Below are positions 22,771 through 33,349 of a stretch of 64,000 nucleotides of DNA, in pieces (position 1 is the stretch's first letter; each line of letters opens with the position of its first letter). Below the pieces are notes generated by a model, which saw only the letters and a list, made by a program, of their open reading frames with translations, was not told where the DNA came from and did not search any database. Position numbers and translations under genes: made by a program. Source of the DNA: Achatina immaculata (Eukaryota; Mollusca; Gastropoda; Stylommatophora; Achatinidae); contig CM019703.1 in NCBI GenBank assembly GCA_009760885.1, forward strand, positions 9,149,959 through 9,213,958. Direction: 5' to 3'.

Positions 22771-23074
22771 CAGTGCGTGAAGTATTGTATCTCACGGTTC
22801 TTGGTAATCGACGTCGCCTTCGTGGTCATCGTCACCTTTTCCCTTCTTCTTCTTCTTCTTCTTCTTCTTCTCAGATTCTAAGCAACCTGTAAAGTTACAC
22901 TGGGGGATGGAGAGCGGATGTGTTATTTTTCTATGACTTGTCAATCTCGATGATCAGTGTCCTCAGTAAAAACTCTCTAAAATCTTCCGACCTGAAACCA
23001 CCTGTACACAAAATACTCCCTGTTTTGGGGGTTTTTTTCTTATTATTTTATTTGCCCATCTTATTTATTGTATA
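22771..23074. other. unassigned interval with (CTT)n
   Basis: Contains a (CTT)n run near 22844-22872 between two inverted PLE repeat copies. No coding sequence found. Confidence 0.4.
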
Positions 23075-23077
23075 TGA

Positions 23078-23242
23078 TGATGTGAATTTATGTTTTCTAT
23101 TCTATTTTTTTCATTTCTTTGTCCTGTATGTTTTCGTAGGATTAAGGTGTAAATTGAAGCTTTACAACTGTGTAACGTTAATTTACACGTTAATTAATAA
23201 AGCTGTTCCTACTTCTGTTTTAAGCAGTCGCAGCATTCTGTT
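23078..23242 (+). mobile_element. PLE-associated terminal repeat, copy 3
   Basis: Plus-strand copy: gtgaatttatgttttct, ttgtcctgtatgttttcgt, core at 23138-23162 and cgttaattaataaagctgtt. It is inverted relative to copy 2 about 300 bp away. Confidence 0.6.
23138..23162 (+). ncRNA. hammerhead-like core, copy 3
   Basis: Reads AGGATTA, then a ggtgtaaatt stem-II equivalent with mismatches, then GAAGCTT. T4 is changed; A3 and T8 are again present. Likely inactive. Confidence 0.25.
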
Positions 23243-23311
23243 TAGGATGAAGAATTTAAACATGTTGGAACTAGATGCAAACGCCATTGTAAGAACCCGA
23301 GGCAAGCATTA

Positions 23312-23545
23312 AAAAAAAAACGAACTATAAATCAATATAGATCTTAACGTCATTTGCTGCAAACTATAAATCAGCATAGATCTTAGCGTCATTTGATGTA
23401 AACTATAAATCAACATAGATCTTAGCGTCATTTGATGTAAACTATAAATCAACATAGATCTTAGCGTCATTTGATGTAAACTATAAATCAACATAGATCT
23501 TAGCGTCATTTGATGTAAACTATAAATCAACATAGATCTTAGCGT
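23312..23545. repeat. 39-bp satellite, 6 copies
   Basis: Tandem 39-bp units (aactataaatcaacatagat ... ttgatgta), nearly identical. Because 39 is a multiple of three, a 13-residue repeat frame stays open on minus; I do not consider it a gene. Confidence 0.93.
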
Positions 23546-23609
23546 AAACTAAGATATACGTCAAAGATCAGGCCAGTGCCTCTAACAGGCATGTCCGCAG
23601 TGCAGTGGT

Positions 23610-24040
23610 GACAATCGTAACCATACCTAGAAATAAAGGTAAAGATACAGGCGTATGGTTCCGTTTGACAAAACGACAGACGGAATGAGGAAAGTGAGAA
23701 AGAAACACAAATGGAGAACGTATGAAAGTAAGATGAAAATATATAAATGAAAAACATACAACGCAAGGGAGTTGAAAATAATACCAGGAACAAAATACAA
23801 TAAAGAAGGAAGATCACAGAATCTGAAAAAGAATAGAGGGGTAGTTAGCACGCCAGAAGTCAAAGGAAAGGGCAAGAATCTACGTAGCCGGGTCTCAGTC
23901 AAGTATGGGAATGTGACAGATAAAAGAAATAATGACTGCGGTAAAACTGGTTCTAGTAATAAAGGTAGATAGAGGTGTATGGTTCAGTTTTACAAACCGA
24001 CAGAAGGAAAGAAGGAACGTGAAAACAAACACAAACAGCT
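23610..24040 (-). repeat. Y repeat, two direct copies
   Basis: Segments at about 23610-23720 and 23935-24040 resemble each other (aaataaaggtaaagatacagg / taataaaggtagatagaggt, then tatggttc and gttt..acaaa..gacaga). A third copy, inverted, is near 49545-49650. Nature unknown. Confidence 0.55.
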
Positions 24041-24440
24041 GGAAGTACCAGACTTTCATACTGTTAACTCTTAGCTTGTTGTCAAACAGCTTTTTCGAAT
24101 AATAATAATAATAATACAGCCACAAGGGTTTGTTCCATAGTAAGGAGTTTGTAAGTTTAGACTGATGCAAAAGCTAAAAACTGACGTGGAGTCATTTACC
24201 TGTAAAATATCAACGTAACGAATTTTAAAAATTTTTCTTTTAATTATCAAACTCCTTGGGCATTACTTGCTTCGTTTAGAGTTAAAATATTCTCGTTGTA
24301 GTTTATAACATTTTATTGGTGTATTTTATACTGCTTTATGTGTCTTATTTTCGATCCCTCAAGTGCATCAGCCCGATATACAGCTTCGGTGTGTCGGCGC
24401 TGAATACGCTAGATTAATCTAAGAAACAAATAAATAAGCA
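24041..24440. other. unassigned interval
   Basis: Contains a short (AAT)n run near 24099-24115; nothing else recognised. Confidence 0.4.
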
Positions 24441-24449
24441 TAATAGCAT

Positions 24450-24620
24450 TTAGGGATGTAGTGCCAATATTTTCCTTAACTTGCGGACACACCAGAGAGT
24501 GACGTAGTCAACACGGCGCCTGTCCACCTTTTCCTCCCCCCCCCCTCCCCCCAGATCTATAACGAACCGAGTACCAATTTTTGCAGTTGGATGACTGCAG
24601 CTCTTTCGACCGTACTCCGA
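24450..24620 (-). mobile_element. possible diverged SINE-1
   Basis: Low-end block gggatgtagtgccaatattttcctt resembles the SINE-1 3' body, followed by cggcgcctgtccac and a degraded head with poly-C. Boundaries are unclear. Confidence 0.4.
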
Positions 24621-24894
24621 ACATGAATTCCGCCATCAGAGATGGGCACATGACCACTACGATACTCATATTCCCATTAGATATAAGAAATGTGTAAGAT
24701 ACCAGGATATGAGATAGGAATCGTTCCTGCTTATCTTACACATCCTCTTTCGTTTTCTCGACGTTGTTAAACGGTAGGCGGATCCATTGAAAGAAAGATA
24801 ATGAACTGCAGAAAGCTACCAGCAGCTCTAGTGAACAAGGAGTCAAAAATTAAGTTTGTTACCCTTAATCAACTGTCAGCGTTTTTGATCGGCT

Positions 24895-24895
24895 A

Positions 24896-24932
<37 letters not shown>

Positions 24933-25165
24933 AACCGTAAGTGCCCAGGGCACATGGGGCTTCCGCAAGGGTTTTCCACAAATGCCTGTCCATTGCCTTT
25001 TTTTCTGCTCTTGCCCAGGTGAGCCCTCTATTGCTGAACATCCTTTCTGTTGTTCTTCTCCATGTCTCTTTTGGTCTACCCTTACTTCTGTTCCCCTGTG
25101 GTGTCCATCTTAGTGCTAATTTTGGTGGTGAGTTGTCAGTCATTCGGAGCACGTGTCCCAACCAA
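24895..25165 (-). mobile_element. LINE-C copy 2 (short)
   Basis: The minus frame 24865-25161 (98 codons) begins at GHVLRMTDNSPPK and runs without interruption through RSKGRPKETWRRTTERM and MDRHLWKTLAEAPCALG into the (GA)n tail at 24896-24930, giving an Arg-Glu repeat before a stop outside the element. Only the last ~270 bp are present, in good condition. Confidence 0.9.
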
Positions 25166-25309
25166 ATTCAGTTTATACGATCTTCAGTATTAGAGAAAAC
25201 ACCACAAATCTTTTTCCTTTTTTTTTTTGAAAACTTTCTGTAGCACTACAAAGTTTTCACAGCTTTTTCTGCTAACACAGTACACATAGCAAAGTATCAG
25301 AGATGGAAA

Positions 25310-25480
25310 TTTATGATATAAAACTCACTCTTACGTGCTGGATTGCACTCGTAAGTATTGAATTCCACTCTTACGTACAGGATTCCACTCTTACCTACTG
25401 GATTTCACTCATATATTTGATTCTACCGTTTTGTCCTGGATTCCATTCTTGCGTACTTGATTCTACTCCCGCGTACAGGA
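25310..25480. repeat. ~23-bp diverged minisatellite
   Basis: About seven irregular units around ggattccactcttacgtact. Low-copy and diverged. Confidence 0.75.
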
Positions 25481-25540
25481 ATAAAATTGAAAACTGTTAC
25501 ATCTGTCTGAACAAAGGAAGACGAGGCACTTAATTACATT

Positions 25541-25710
25541 AACAGGGCAGAGATCGCTATAGTCCCTATGGTGGTGCAGTCTCCTAAAGAAGTTTGCACA
25601 CTTCCTGCTTTTTTAGTGCCACTAAAAAAAAAAAACCCTGTCTAAGACGATGCTGTGCCTCAACATCCTCTCCACATCGGCTGCAGCGAACACCAGCACT
25701 CAGTTACAGG
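25541..25710 (-). mobile_element. R element fragment with AAG tail
   Basis: R blocks gatcgctatagtccc, tctcctaaagaag, gatgctgtgcctcaacatc and cagttacaggga are present in order, then an (AAG)n run at 25711-25745 instead of the usual ACAAG units. Confidence 0.75.
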
Positions 25711-25745
25711 GAAGAAGAAGAAGCAGAAGAAGAAGAAGAAGAAGA

Positions 25746-26177
25746 AGCCCTGTATCCGGATACCACAAGGATACTCTGGGCTTCTTTTAAAAATGACAAG
25801 TCACGAGGCCCCGGGGACCGCCAGCTTATTGGACCGGCTTGGTCACAGGGGAAAATGGGGCGCACTCGGTTGTGAAAGCGGGAAAATTTGCCGAAATATA
25901 CTCAAAATCGCCGTCTTCGTAGTCAGTACTGCTCACGCATGCGTGAGATTCCGACGACCGCGCTGGCCTCTATCACGGAGATTCCCCCTCCTCTCGTTTC
26001 ATTCGTCATTTCAAGATCCCAGTCTCGTGCCATTAGCATTTTACATTGTGTGCTGTAGAGTACCCCGATTGGTTAACTTTTGGAAAAGAGGATGGATGAA
26101 GGAGAGGATTTGGGTTTTTAAAAAAGGGGGAGGGGGAGGCTGTGAAAGTATAATCACTTTGGGTGAGACAAAAATGA
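25746..26177. other. unassigned interval
   Basis: A 175-codon frame (25655-26182) starts in R and the AAG run, and I see no domain in it. Treated as non-genic. Confidence 0.4.
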
Positions 26178-26392
26178 GCTGACCCTGATTTACGTAACTT
26201 CGACATACGTAGATCCAGAATTACATAAAATACATTTACAGCGCACAGAAATAATCTGCAGAATTTCACTGAGCACAATGATAGCGTAAAATCCTGTATA
26301 AAGTACACGTATGTAGTAAACATGGCCTCGACTTACGTAAGAATTCGGCATAACGTATAGGATTCCGAAACGATCCACTTACGTAAATCGGG
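26178..26392. mobile_element. pogo/Tigger-like MITE copy 2
   Basis: About 215 bp with inverted ends ccctgatttacgtaa and, reversed, cccgatttacgtaag, plus internal acttacgtaag and cgacatacgta motifs shared with 4395-4618. TA duplications are not clear here. Confidence 0.6.
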
Positions 26393-26449
26393 GGAGGGGG
26401 GGAGACTCTCCTATTCTTCAATTCAGGAGAAAAGAAGACTGTCCTGGAA

Positions 26450-26526
26450 TGACAATGTGGTTGTCACATGACAATGTGGTTGTCACATGACAATGTGGTT
26501 GTCACACGACAATGTGGTTGTCACAG
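26450..26526. repeat. 21-bp repeat, ~4 copies
   Basis: Units of gacaatgtggttgtcacat(ga). Each unit contains a small inverted repeat (gacaa ... ttgtc). Confidence 0.92.
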
Positions 26527-26602
26527 TCGGATGTGTCCAGCTGAAAGAACTGAAGCAGCCACACAGTGCTCTTCTGAGCGGCGGGACTGAAGGGCTCTAT
26601 TT

Positions 26603-26645
26603 CTGAACAGTGAAGAAGTGGGCACGCAGGCCCGTCTAACATTTT
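26603..26645 (-). mobile_element. LINE-G 3' UTR scrap
   Basis: Short match to gggcacgcaggcccgtctaa of the LINE-G 3' region. Confidence 0.5.
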
Positions 26646-26717
26646 GCTAGTCACTGTTTTGTCTCTTCATTCGATATAGCACAAGTACGCAAACTATTGT
26701 TGCAGCAGTAGTGGCTG

Positions 26718-26851
26718 TTGTAGTAGTAGTAGTAATATTAGTAGTAGTAGTAGTAGTAGTTGTTGTTGTTGTTGTTGTAGTGGTTGTAGTAGTAGTAGTT
26801 GTAGTGGTGGTAGTAGTAGTAGTAGTATTAGTAGTAGTAGAAGAAGAAGAA

Positions 26852-26904
<53 letters not shown>
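26718..26904. repeat. compound (AGT)n/(GTT)n/(GAT)n microsatellite
   Basis: About 190 bp of trinucleotides with successive AGT, GTT, AGT, AAG and GAT blocks. Poly-Val, Asp, His and Thr frames are artefacts. Confidence 0.95.
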
Positions 26905-26905
<1 letters not shown>

Positions 26906-27221
26906 GCAGAGGAACAAGAAAAAGAAGAACAAGAAAAAGGAGAAAAAAAGAAAACATATATAAGTATGCTGACGCAGTCTCGGAAAGCCATATAGAGACG
27001 TATTGTTCTAAATTTAAAAAAAAAAAGATATATTTTCATTTTTTAAAGATACATTTTTTACTGATAACAGCTAGTACATAAATACTCCTGTTTTTTTCCC
27101 AGCAGAATGAGTAACTATGACAAAGTTTTCTTTTCTATATATAAACAATGTAAATGATGCAATGAAAAAACTTTATAAAGTATAATCATGGCTCCAAGTT
27201 ACGTAAAATTCAATATTGAAT
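26905..27221. other. unassigned interval
   Basis: AT-rich, no recognised content. Confidence 0.4.
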
Positions 27222-27610
27222 ATTAATCATCATCATCATCATCATCATCATGTGCTATGCCGATAGGCGTTGGCGGTCATTCCTTTTCACAGATCTCGTT
27301 CTTGTTATTTTCCATCAGCTCAGTTGGTCATTTTATGTTGCGTTGGCTTGTCCACGATTTTCTTATTCTTTTGGCCTTCCCCTGCGTCTTTTCCCCTTAT
27401 CTTCCATGTTGTTATGATGTTTTCTAGCCATTCTCATTATATGTCCAGTGAACCATGACTTTAGTTTCCTTATAGATCTAATTAGGTTCCTATCTACATT
27501 TGCCTTTAGACATTCCTTGTCTGTTATCTTAGCTTTCTTCTAAGCAACCACGTCTCTATTTCCTCCAATGATCTGTTCATTGCCCATGACTCCCTTATAA
27601 TTGCTATATA
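27222..27610 (-). mobile_element. RTE-type LINE 3' fragment, copy 2
   Basis: Diverged copy of the RTE 3' end: an (ATG)n tail (27222-27252, read on minus), then codons resembling the last domain (ttggccttcc / ggtcttcct position), and a remnant of the GHIMR segment (cattctcattatatg). Many frameshifts; 5'-truncated. Confidence 0.75.
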
Positions 27611-28451
27611 TGTTCGATATATCTCCTTGTATTTTGAAGAAAAAAATAAGAAGAAGAAATTACACTTTATTTCTTTTTATTTCTTTCTCAGCAGAGGAAA
27701 GAAATCAGATAATTAGCAATAGCTTATACACGGCATTTAAAGCATTTTGATTCTTTTATACAAGGAAGTGATCATTATTTCATCTACTTCACGGACTCCA
27801 TGTTGGAGACCTTTCAGTTTCTTCCCATTGATTTAACACTGAGCGCCCTAGAAACAGGGGAACTAACTCTAAACTGAAGCCAAAATCAAAAGTCTTGTCA
27901 AATTGAATAATGTTCCTGAGGTGTAATCAGTTCACAGCACATTTCAAGCAAAATGCAGGATTTAGCTTGGAGGCTAAATCTGTTGACAAATGAAAGAAGG
28001 AAGAGGGGAAAAAAAAAAGAAGATATTGCTAGATCCAGCGGAGGCTAGAGGCAGAATTTTTACTCTGTTATTGGAGGGCGGTTTTTTTTTTCCTCCCACT
28101 CTCTCTAGTTTATTTTCCTGTTGTTCCTCCACGTTTGACTCTTTCTCGTCCCTCGTGGCAAAAATCAGCCCAAGTGCGACAGAATGTGATAATTTGGGGG
28201 CCCTTTAGCCAAAGAGAATTACCCTTGATTCATATTGACAGTCAGCGAAGTTGGGGTGGGGTGGTATCTCGAGGGCTTGGATGAAAGATAGAGAGGAAAA
28301 GGGGGGAGGGGGGGGGAATGAATGAGAAGTTTAGAATCAGAGCGCTGAAAGCGGTTGTAAGAGAGGAGGAAGGTGAAGATGTAATTGCAACAGATGTGAG
28401 AGTATGAGAGAATTATGTTACTGAGTGACAGATAGAAAGAAAGAAGGAGAG
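27611..28451. other. unassigned interval
   Basis: No gene or repeat family recognised; G-rich patch near 28295-28315. Confidence 0.4.
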
Positions 28452-28479
28452 AGAGAGAGATACATGTGAGAATGAGGAC

Positions 28480-28491
28480 GAAGAAGAAGAA

Positions 28492-28524
<33 letters not shown>

Positions 28525-28560
28525 GGTTGTTGTTGTGGTGGTTGTGATAGTGGTTTTCGT
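28480..28560. repeat. (GAA)(GAT)(GTG) compound microsatellite
   Basis: Trinucleotide blocks in sequence, about 80 bp. Confidence 0.9.
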
Positions 28561-28683
28561 TATTACATTAACTGATTTAAGACGTGGGATAAATCGTTGG
28601 AAATATCTGTACAGCTTCTCCAGTCTTCCACGATACCCCAAATTCCGTGACGGACTTTAAAAAAGTTCTCACAAATTTATACA

Positions 28684-28696
28684 GCAGCAGGAACAA

Positions 28697-28749
<53 letters not shown>

Positions 28750-28761
28750 GCAACAACAACA

Positions 28762-28793
<32 letters not shown>

Positions 28794-28903
28794 AACAACA
28801 ACAGCAACAACAAACAACAGCAACAACAACAACAGCAATAACAACAGCAGCAACAACAGCAGCAAGAGCAACAACAACAGCAACAACAACAACAACAACA
28901 AAT
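28684..28903. repeat. (CAA/CAG)n tract
   Basis: 220 bp made almost only of CAA and CAG triplets, with a one-base phase break near 28815 (caaacaac). Asn, Gln and Ser frames on plus and Leu, Cys and Val frames on minus are repeat artefacts; no flanking coding sequence supports a polyQ protein. Confidence 0.93.
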
Positions 28904-29045
28904 GCAAGACACACTCGCACACGCTCTAACGTTCCCACTTTCGCCTTCCTCAAGCAGTGGCAAAGACGGGAGAAACGGAAAACAAAATACAAGTAACCTG
29001 AATTTTGCTCTTTAAAAAATGTAAATCCAGTAGCATATAGTTGTA

Positions 29046-29745
29046 GTCATTCATTCATTCCTTTGCATGTCCCTTGCGGAACTTTGCCTCCCAAACAGCA
29101 CTCCTGTAGGCCTCTCGGTTGTGAGCAAGATGGCCTGCTGCTGCTGCATCCATTTCCAGATCATCAACGATGTCTTGCAGCCATCTTCGTTTCGGTCTTC
29201 CTCTTTTTCTTTTTCCCATTATGTATCCTTCCAATACGGTCTTCTCTAAATTATCATGACGTTTAATGTGTCCAAAATATTTAAGTTTTCTCTCTTTAAT
29301 CCTCTTTACTAGCCAGCCTTCTTCAATATTAAGCTCTTGTAGTATAGATATATTTGTTCTTTTTTGTGTCCACGATATTTGGAGAACTCTTCTATAGCAT
29401 TTACATTCAAAGGCATTTATGTGCTTCTCAGCTGTTTTGTTAAGTGTCCAGGTCTCACAGGCATATGTTGCGATGGGAAAGATGCATGCCCTTAAAAATC
29501 TTATTTTTGTGATTCTGTCTGCTCCTCTCCACAGATTCTTTATTTGTTTTACTTTCTGAAGAGCAATAGATGTCCTCCTTTTAATTTCCCTCATTGTATC
29601 TCCATTATTAGTTAGTAGTGATCCAAGATATTCAAAACTCTCCATTTCTTCCAGTTTTTCCTCATTGATACATATTTCAGTTGCCTTGTTTGTTTTGTCA
29701 GTTGTCATCACTTTAGTTTTCTTTGCATTAAGAAAGATATGTTAT
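29046..29745 (-). mobile_element. LINE-B copy with the best-kept frame
   Basis: 5'-truncated LINE-B with a (GAAT)n tail at 29049-29061. The 3' 700 bp are well preserved and define the family. The truncation point at ~29745 is followed by a (GT)n tract. Confidence 0.9.
29055..29711 (-). CDS. LINE-B reverse transcriptase C-terminal part (218 codons)
   Basis: Uninterrupted frame covering the region after the RT palm: SFEYLGSLLTNNGD, KNLWRGADRITKIRFL, YACETWTLNKTAEKH, the cysteine-containing FECKCYRR, KERKLKYFGHIKRHD, the basic GKRKRGRPKRRWLQD and a GHAKE end. The catalytic YADD and earlier motifs are lost by 5' truncation, so the frame cannot make an active enzyme and its first ATG is incidental. 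The lack of stops over 650 bp, unlike the other copies, suggests a recent insertion. Confidence 0.85.
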   Translation of the reverse strand: MMTTDKTNKATEICINEEKLEEMESFEYLGSLLTNNGDTMREIKRRTSIALQKVKQIKNLWRGADRITKIRFLRACIFPIATYACETWTLNKTAEKHINAFECKCYRRVLQISWTQKRTNISILQELNIEEGWLVKRIKERKLKYFGHIKRHDNLEKTVLEGYIMGKRKRGRPKRRWLQDIVDDLEMDAAAAGHLAHNREAYRSAVWEAKFRKGHAKE

Positions 29746-29768
29746 GCCATCCCTCTCTTAATATATGT

Positions 29769-29771
29769 GTG

Positions 29772-29810
<39 letters not shown>

Positions 29811-29815
29811 CACGC
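29769..29815. repeat. (GT)n microsatellite
   Basis: GT repeats ending in alternating GC/CA (gtgcgcgcacac). Confidence 0.92.
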
Positions 29816-29859
29816 TGTCCGTATTGGTAATATGATGTTAGCAAACTAGGTCATAGACG

Positions 29860-30590
29860 GTTGCTCATTTGGAAGTTTGCACGAGAGAAGAACAGCGAAC
29901 AGTTATTACCTTATTGGGTATCTGACGTTTTGAAGCTAAAGAAGATGACTTTCTACGATGTAAAGTCATTGGAGACGAATGCTGGATATACTACTTCTAA
30001 CCAGAGACAAAGCAAGCCAGAAAGGACTGTCGATATTCTCCCCCACCGAACAAAAGAAGGTCCATAAAACTCCGTTGGGCGGAAAATTAATTCGCATGTT
30101 CTTCTGGGACTGTGAAGATTCAGTCCTGGAACATTACGCTCCCAGAGGAACCACTGTCAACAGCGAGACATACTATGATCTGCCTGAGAAGCACGTGAAA
30201 CTTGCAGACTGGTCAAAACGTCGCTGCCTGCTCAGTTCTTGTGTGCTGTTACATCATGACAACTCGCAGTTCAACAAATTATGAATCTGCGTTTGGAGCC
30301 TCTTCCACATCCTACATACTCATCCGATCTTGCACCATGTGATATCATGTGCTTTAACCCCTCAAAGAGACTCTAGGTGGGAAAGAGTTGCGCAAGAACG
30401 AAAAGAGGCCGTGTGTTGTTGATTGATTCAATCAGACGATTTTTAACTTCCTCTAGGAATCCAGGCATTACTGAAGAGGTTGCAGACTTACACTGAATGT
30501 GATGACAACTATTGAAAAGTAATAAGGAGTTTTTCAATCATATTTATATATTTTATTTAAAAAAAAACTAGGTTACTTTTTTTAGGCGCA
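29860..30590 (+). mobile_element. mariner relic 1
   Basis: Frameshifted transposase pieces: IGDECWIYY (first catalytic Asp region), PTEQKKVHKTPLGGKLIRMFFWDCE, HYAPRGTTVNSETYY, and CVLLHHDNSQF where family members read HDNARPH (second Asp kept). The third Asp region is not recognisable. The arrangement is that of mariner D,D34D transposases. Inactive. Confidence 0.8.
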
Positions 30591-30699
30591 CCTGTATATC
30601 TGTAAATTGTAACTTAGTTCATTATTCTTGGCGAGATGTAAACGTTACGTAAAAGCACGAAAAAAGAAGTGTAAATCAGCATAGCACTAGTATCACCAT

Positions 30700-30885
30700 A
30701 ACCGTAAATGAGGAAGATATTAATGAGAATATTGGAAATGATGGAGATATTAGAGAGGATATTGAAAATGAGGGAGATATTAGAGAGGATATTGGAGATG
30801 AGGGAGATATTAGAGGTGATATTGAAAATGAGGGAGATATTAGAGAGAATATTGAAAATGAGGGAGATATATTAGAGAACTTTGA
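30700..30885. repeat. ~30-bp minisatellite
   Basis: About six units of gagggagatattagagagga plus tattgaaaat. Units vary at two positions. Confidence 0.9.
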
Positions 30886-30954
30886 GAGTTATCCAGAGTG
30901 CAGGTGTAAAGATTTTAACCTAAGCTTGGCTGCAAAAATTCTAACGGGAAATTC

Positions 30955-31055
30955 TTGTTGTTGTTGTTGTTGTTGTTGTTATTGTTATTGTTGTTGTTGT
31001 TGTTCTTCTTCTCCTCCTCCTCCTCTTCTTCTTCTTCTTCTTCCTTCTTCTTCTT
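30955..31055. repeat. (TTG)n (TCC)n (TTC)n compound microsatellite
   Basis: Three adjacent trinucleotide runs, ~95 bp. Confidence 0.92.
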
Positions 31056-31334
31056 TTGATTGCATTGTGTTTCTGTTATGCATCTTGTTGCCTGACACAC
31101 CCCACTTGTGCTTGGCGTATTTTCTACGACTGGGTTTGGCTTTCCACTGCTATCTAATAGTTCACTTGGCAGACTACATTCTGTTTCCAGGGAAGCCACT
31201 TGGAGGCAGAAAAGTGTTATGGTGGTTGACTGTTATCGCTTGTCCGAACGCAAGTGGTCAGTTGTGAGTCTCTAATCCGGAATCTCGTTCATCTTAAGTA
31301 CTGCATCTTCGCCCACCCCACTTGAGTAATCAAA

Positions 31335-31400
31335 ACGAGTGTCTATTTCAAAGAATGTCCATTTCAAAGAATGTCCATTTCAAAGAGTGTCCATTTCAAG
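31335..31400. repeat. ~18-bp repeat, 4 copies
   Basis: Units of tatttcaaagaatgtcc / catttcaaagaatgtc. Confidence 0.85.
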
Positions 31401-31423
31401 CACAAGCGCTTGCCAAAATAACT

Positions 31424-31864
31424 TACTTTACTTTACGTTACTTTACTTTACTTTATCCTTTCTCTTGTACCGTGAAGTGTCTAGGGGAGATGCAATTGGC
31501 TTGTTGTGGCCCACATGGATGGCCTCGATGACGGTCATGCCATTATTAGCAAGCGTCTCTCTGATACCATCTAGCCATCTTTTTCTCGGTCTTCCTCTTG
31601 ATCTGTCGCTGTTGTCCTTTGACTGAAGTCTCTCACGGCTGGCTGTGAGTGTGTCATTCTCATTAAATGGCCGAACAACTTGTTTCTGTGCTCTTCTATG
31701 TGTCGTAGACGTGGTGTAGTTTCTGTCATCTGACTTATGTTGTCATTTCTTAGCTTGTCAAACCTGGTGACGTTTGTTGCTTTCTTAAGACATCTCATTT
31801 CACATGTGCTTATTTCATTTTGTTGTTGTTGTTTTTTTTTTTTAGTAAGTGCCCAAGGTAGCAC
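31424..31864 (-). mobile_element. LINE-F 3' part with (GTAAA)n tail
   Basis: Minus strand: STCEMRCLKKATNVTRFDKLRN, MTETTPRLRHIEEHRNKLFGHLMRM, then in other frames RWLDGIRETLANNGMTV and a basic end that runs into (GTAAA)n at 31424-31460. C-terminal region of a non-LTR reverse transcriptase; one or more frameshifts. 5'-truncated at a poly-T run. Confidence 0.8.
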
Positions 31865-32195
31865 AGCGCTAGTATGTCCAGATATTACCGGAGTAATTAG
31901 AGATAAGACATGAAGCTAAGCTACTGCCTCGAAAACATTGAGGCATTTGTCCGCTCTTATGGCGGGGCTCAAAAAAATAGTCCAATCTAAGACTTCAAAA
32001 GGTGAAGAGGGAAAAAAAAAAGACAGAAAGAGTTATTTAACAAGTTTACCACATTCTCTTTGCCAATTCATAAAATGGGACAAGATAAAGTTCAGTTTCC
32101 CCCCTCCCCCCCCCCTTTTTTTATGTCAATTCACCAAAAGGAGGAAAACAAAGTTCACTTCCTACTCTTTTTATGCCAATTCACCAAATGGAACT
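31865..32195. other. unassigned interval
   Basis: Contains three imperfect gccaattcacaaaa-type units near 32060-32200. No gene. Confidence 0.4.
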
Positions 32196-32515
32196 TGTAC
32201 TATTTCCCTGTAACTGCAAGCTGGTGTTCTTTGCAGCCGGTGCTATGGAGGTGTTGGGATACAGTACCATATCGGCATGGAAATGGGTAATGGCAGCTAT
32301 TTTTTTTCAGTCCGAGAGTACAGCAAAAAAGCAGTGGGGAGGGGGGGGAGGGGTAATGCTTCTCTACCAGACTCCAATACCACGTGGACTTTGATGATCC
32401 CTGCCGCGTTAGCCAGGCTAGGTCTGTTACTGGGGGTACCAACGGAGAGGTGGGACAAGATCTTGGTCAGCTATGGGTCGCTGATTGCCTCATCGAACAG
32501 TGCCTTCAATCCCAG
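32196..32515 (+). mobile_element. R element copy
   Basis: Full-width R copy: ccctgtaactgcaagctgg, accatatcggcatgg, ggagaggtgggacaag and ctgattgcctcatcg in order, with a G-run insertion near 32338. The frames through it are not conserved. Confidence 0.85.
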
Positions 32516-33262
<747 letters not shown>

Positions 33263-33349
33263 ATGGTTGTTCCATGTCAAATATGAAAAGTCTTAACTCA
33301 CTTCAAAAACGAGCAGTAAAGCTCATAGATGGCAAACATGCAGCACAGA

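Noticed and set aside
23309..23533. Leu/Met repeat peptide
   Set aside because: 39-bp satellite, open only because the unit is a multiple of three.
25655..26182. 175-codon frame as a host gene
   Set aside because: Starts inside an R fragment and an AAG microsatellite; no domain or splice evidence.
26647..27039. 130-codon Ser/Thr and poly-Val frames
   Set aside because: Compound trinucleotide repeat; no flanking domain.
28577..28992. Cys-, Leu-, Asn- and Gln-rich frames as a polyQ/polyN gene
   Set aside because: They arise from the CAA/CAG tract, which has a phase break, and flanks show no exon-like coding sequence.
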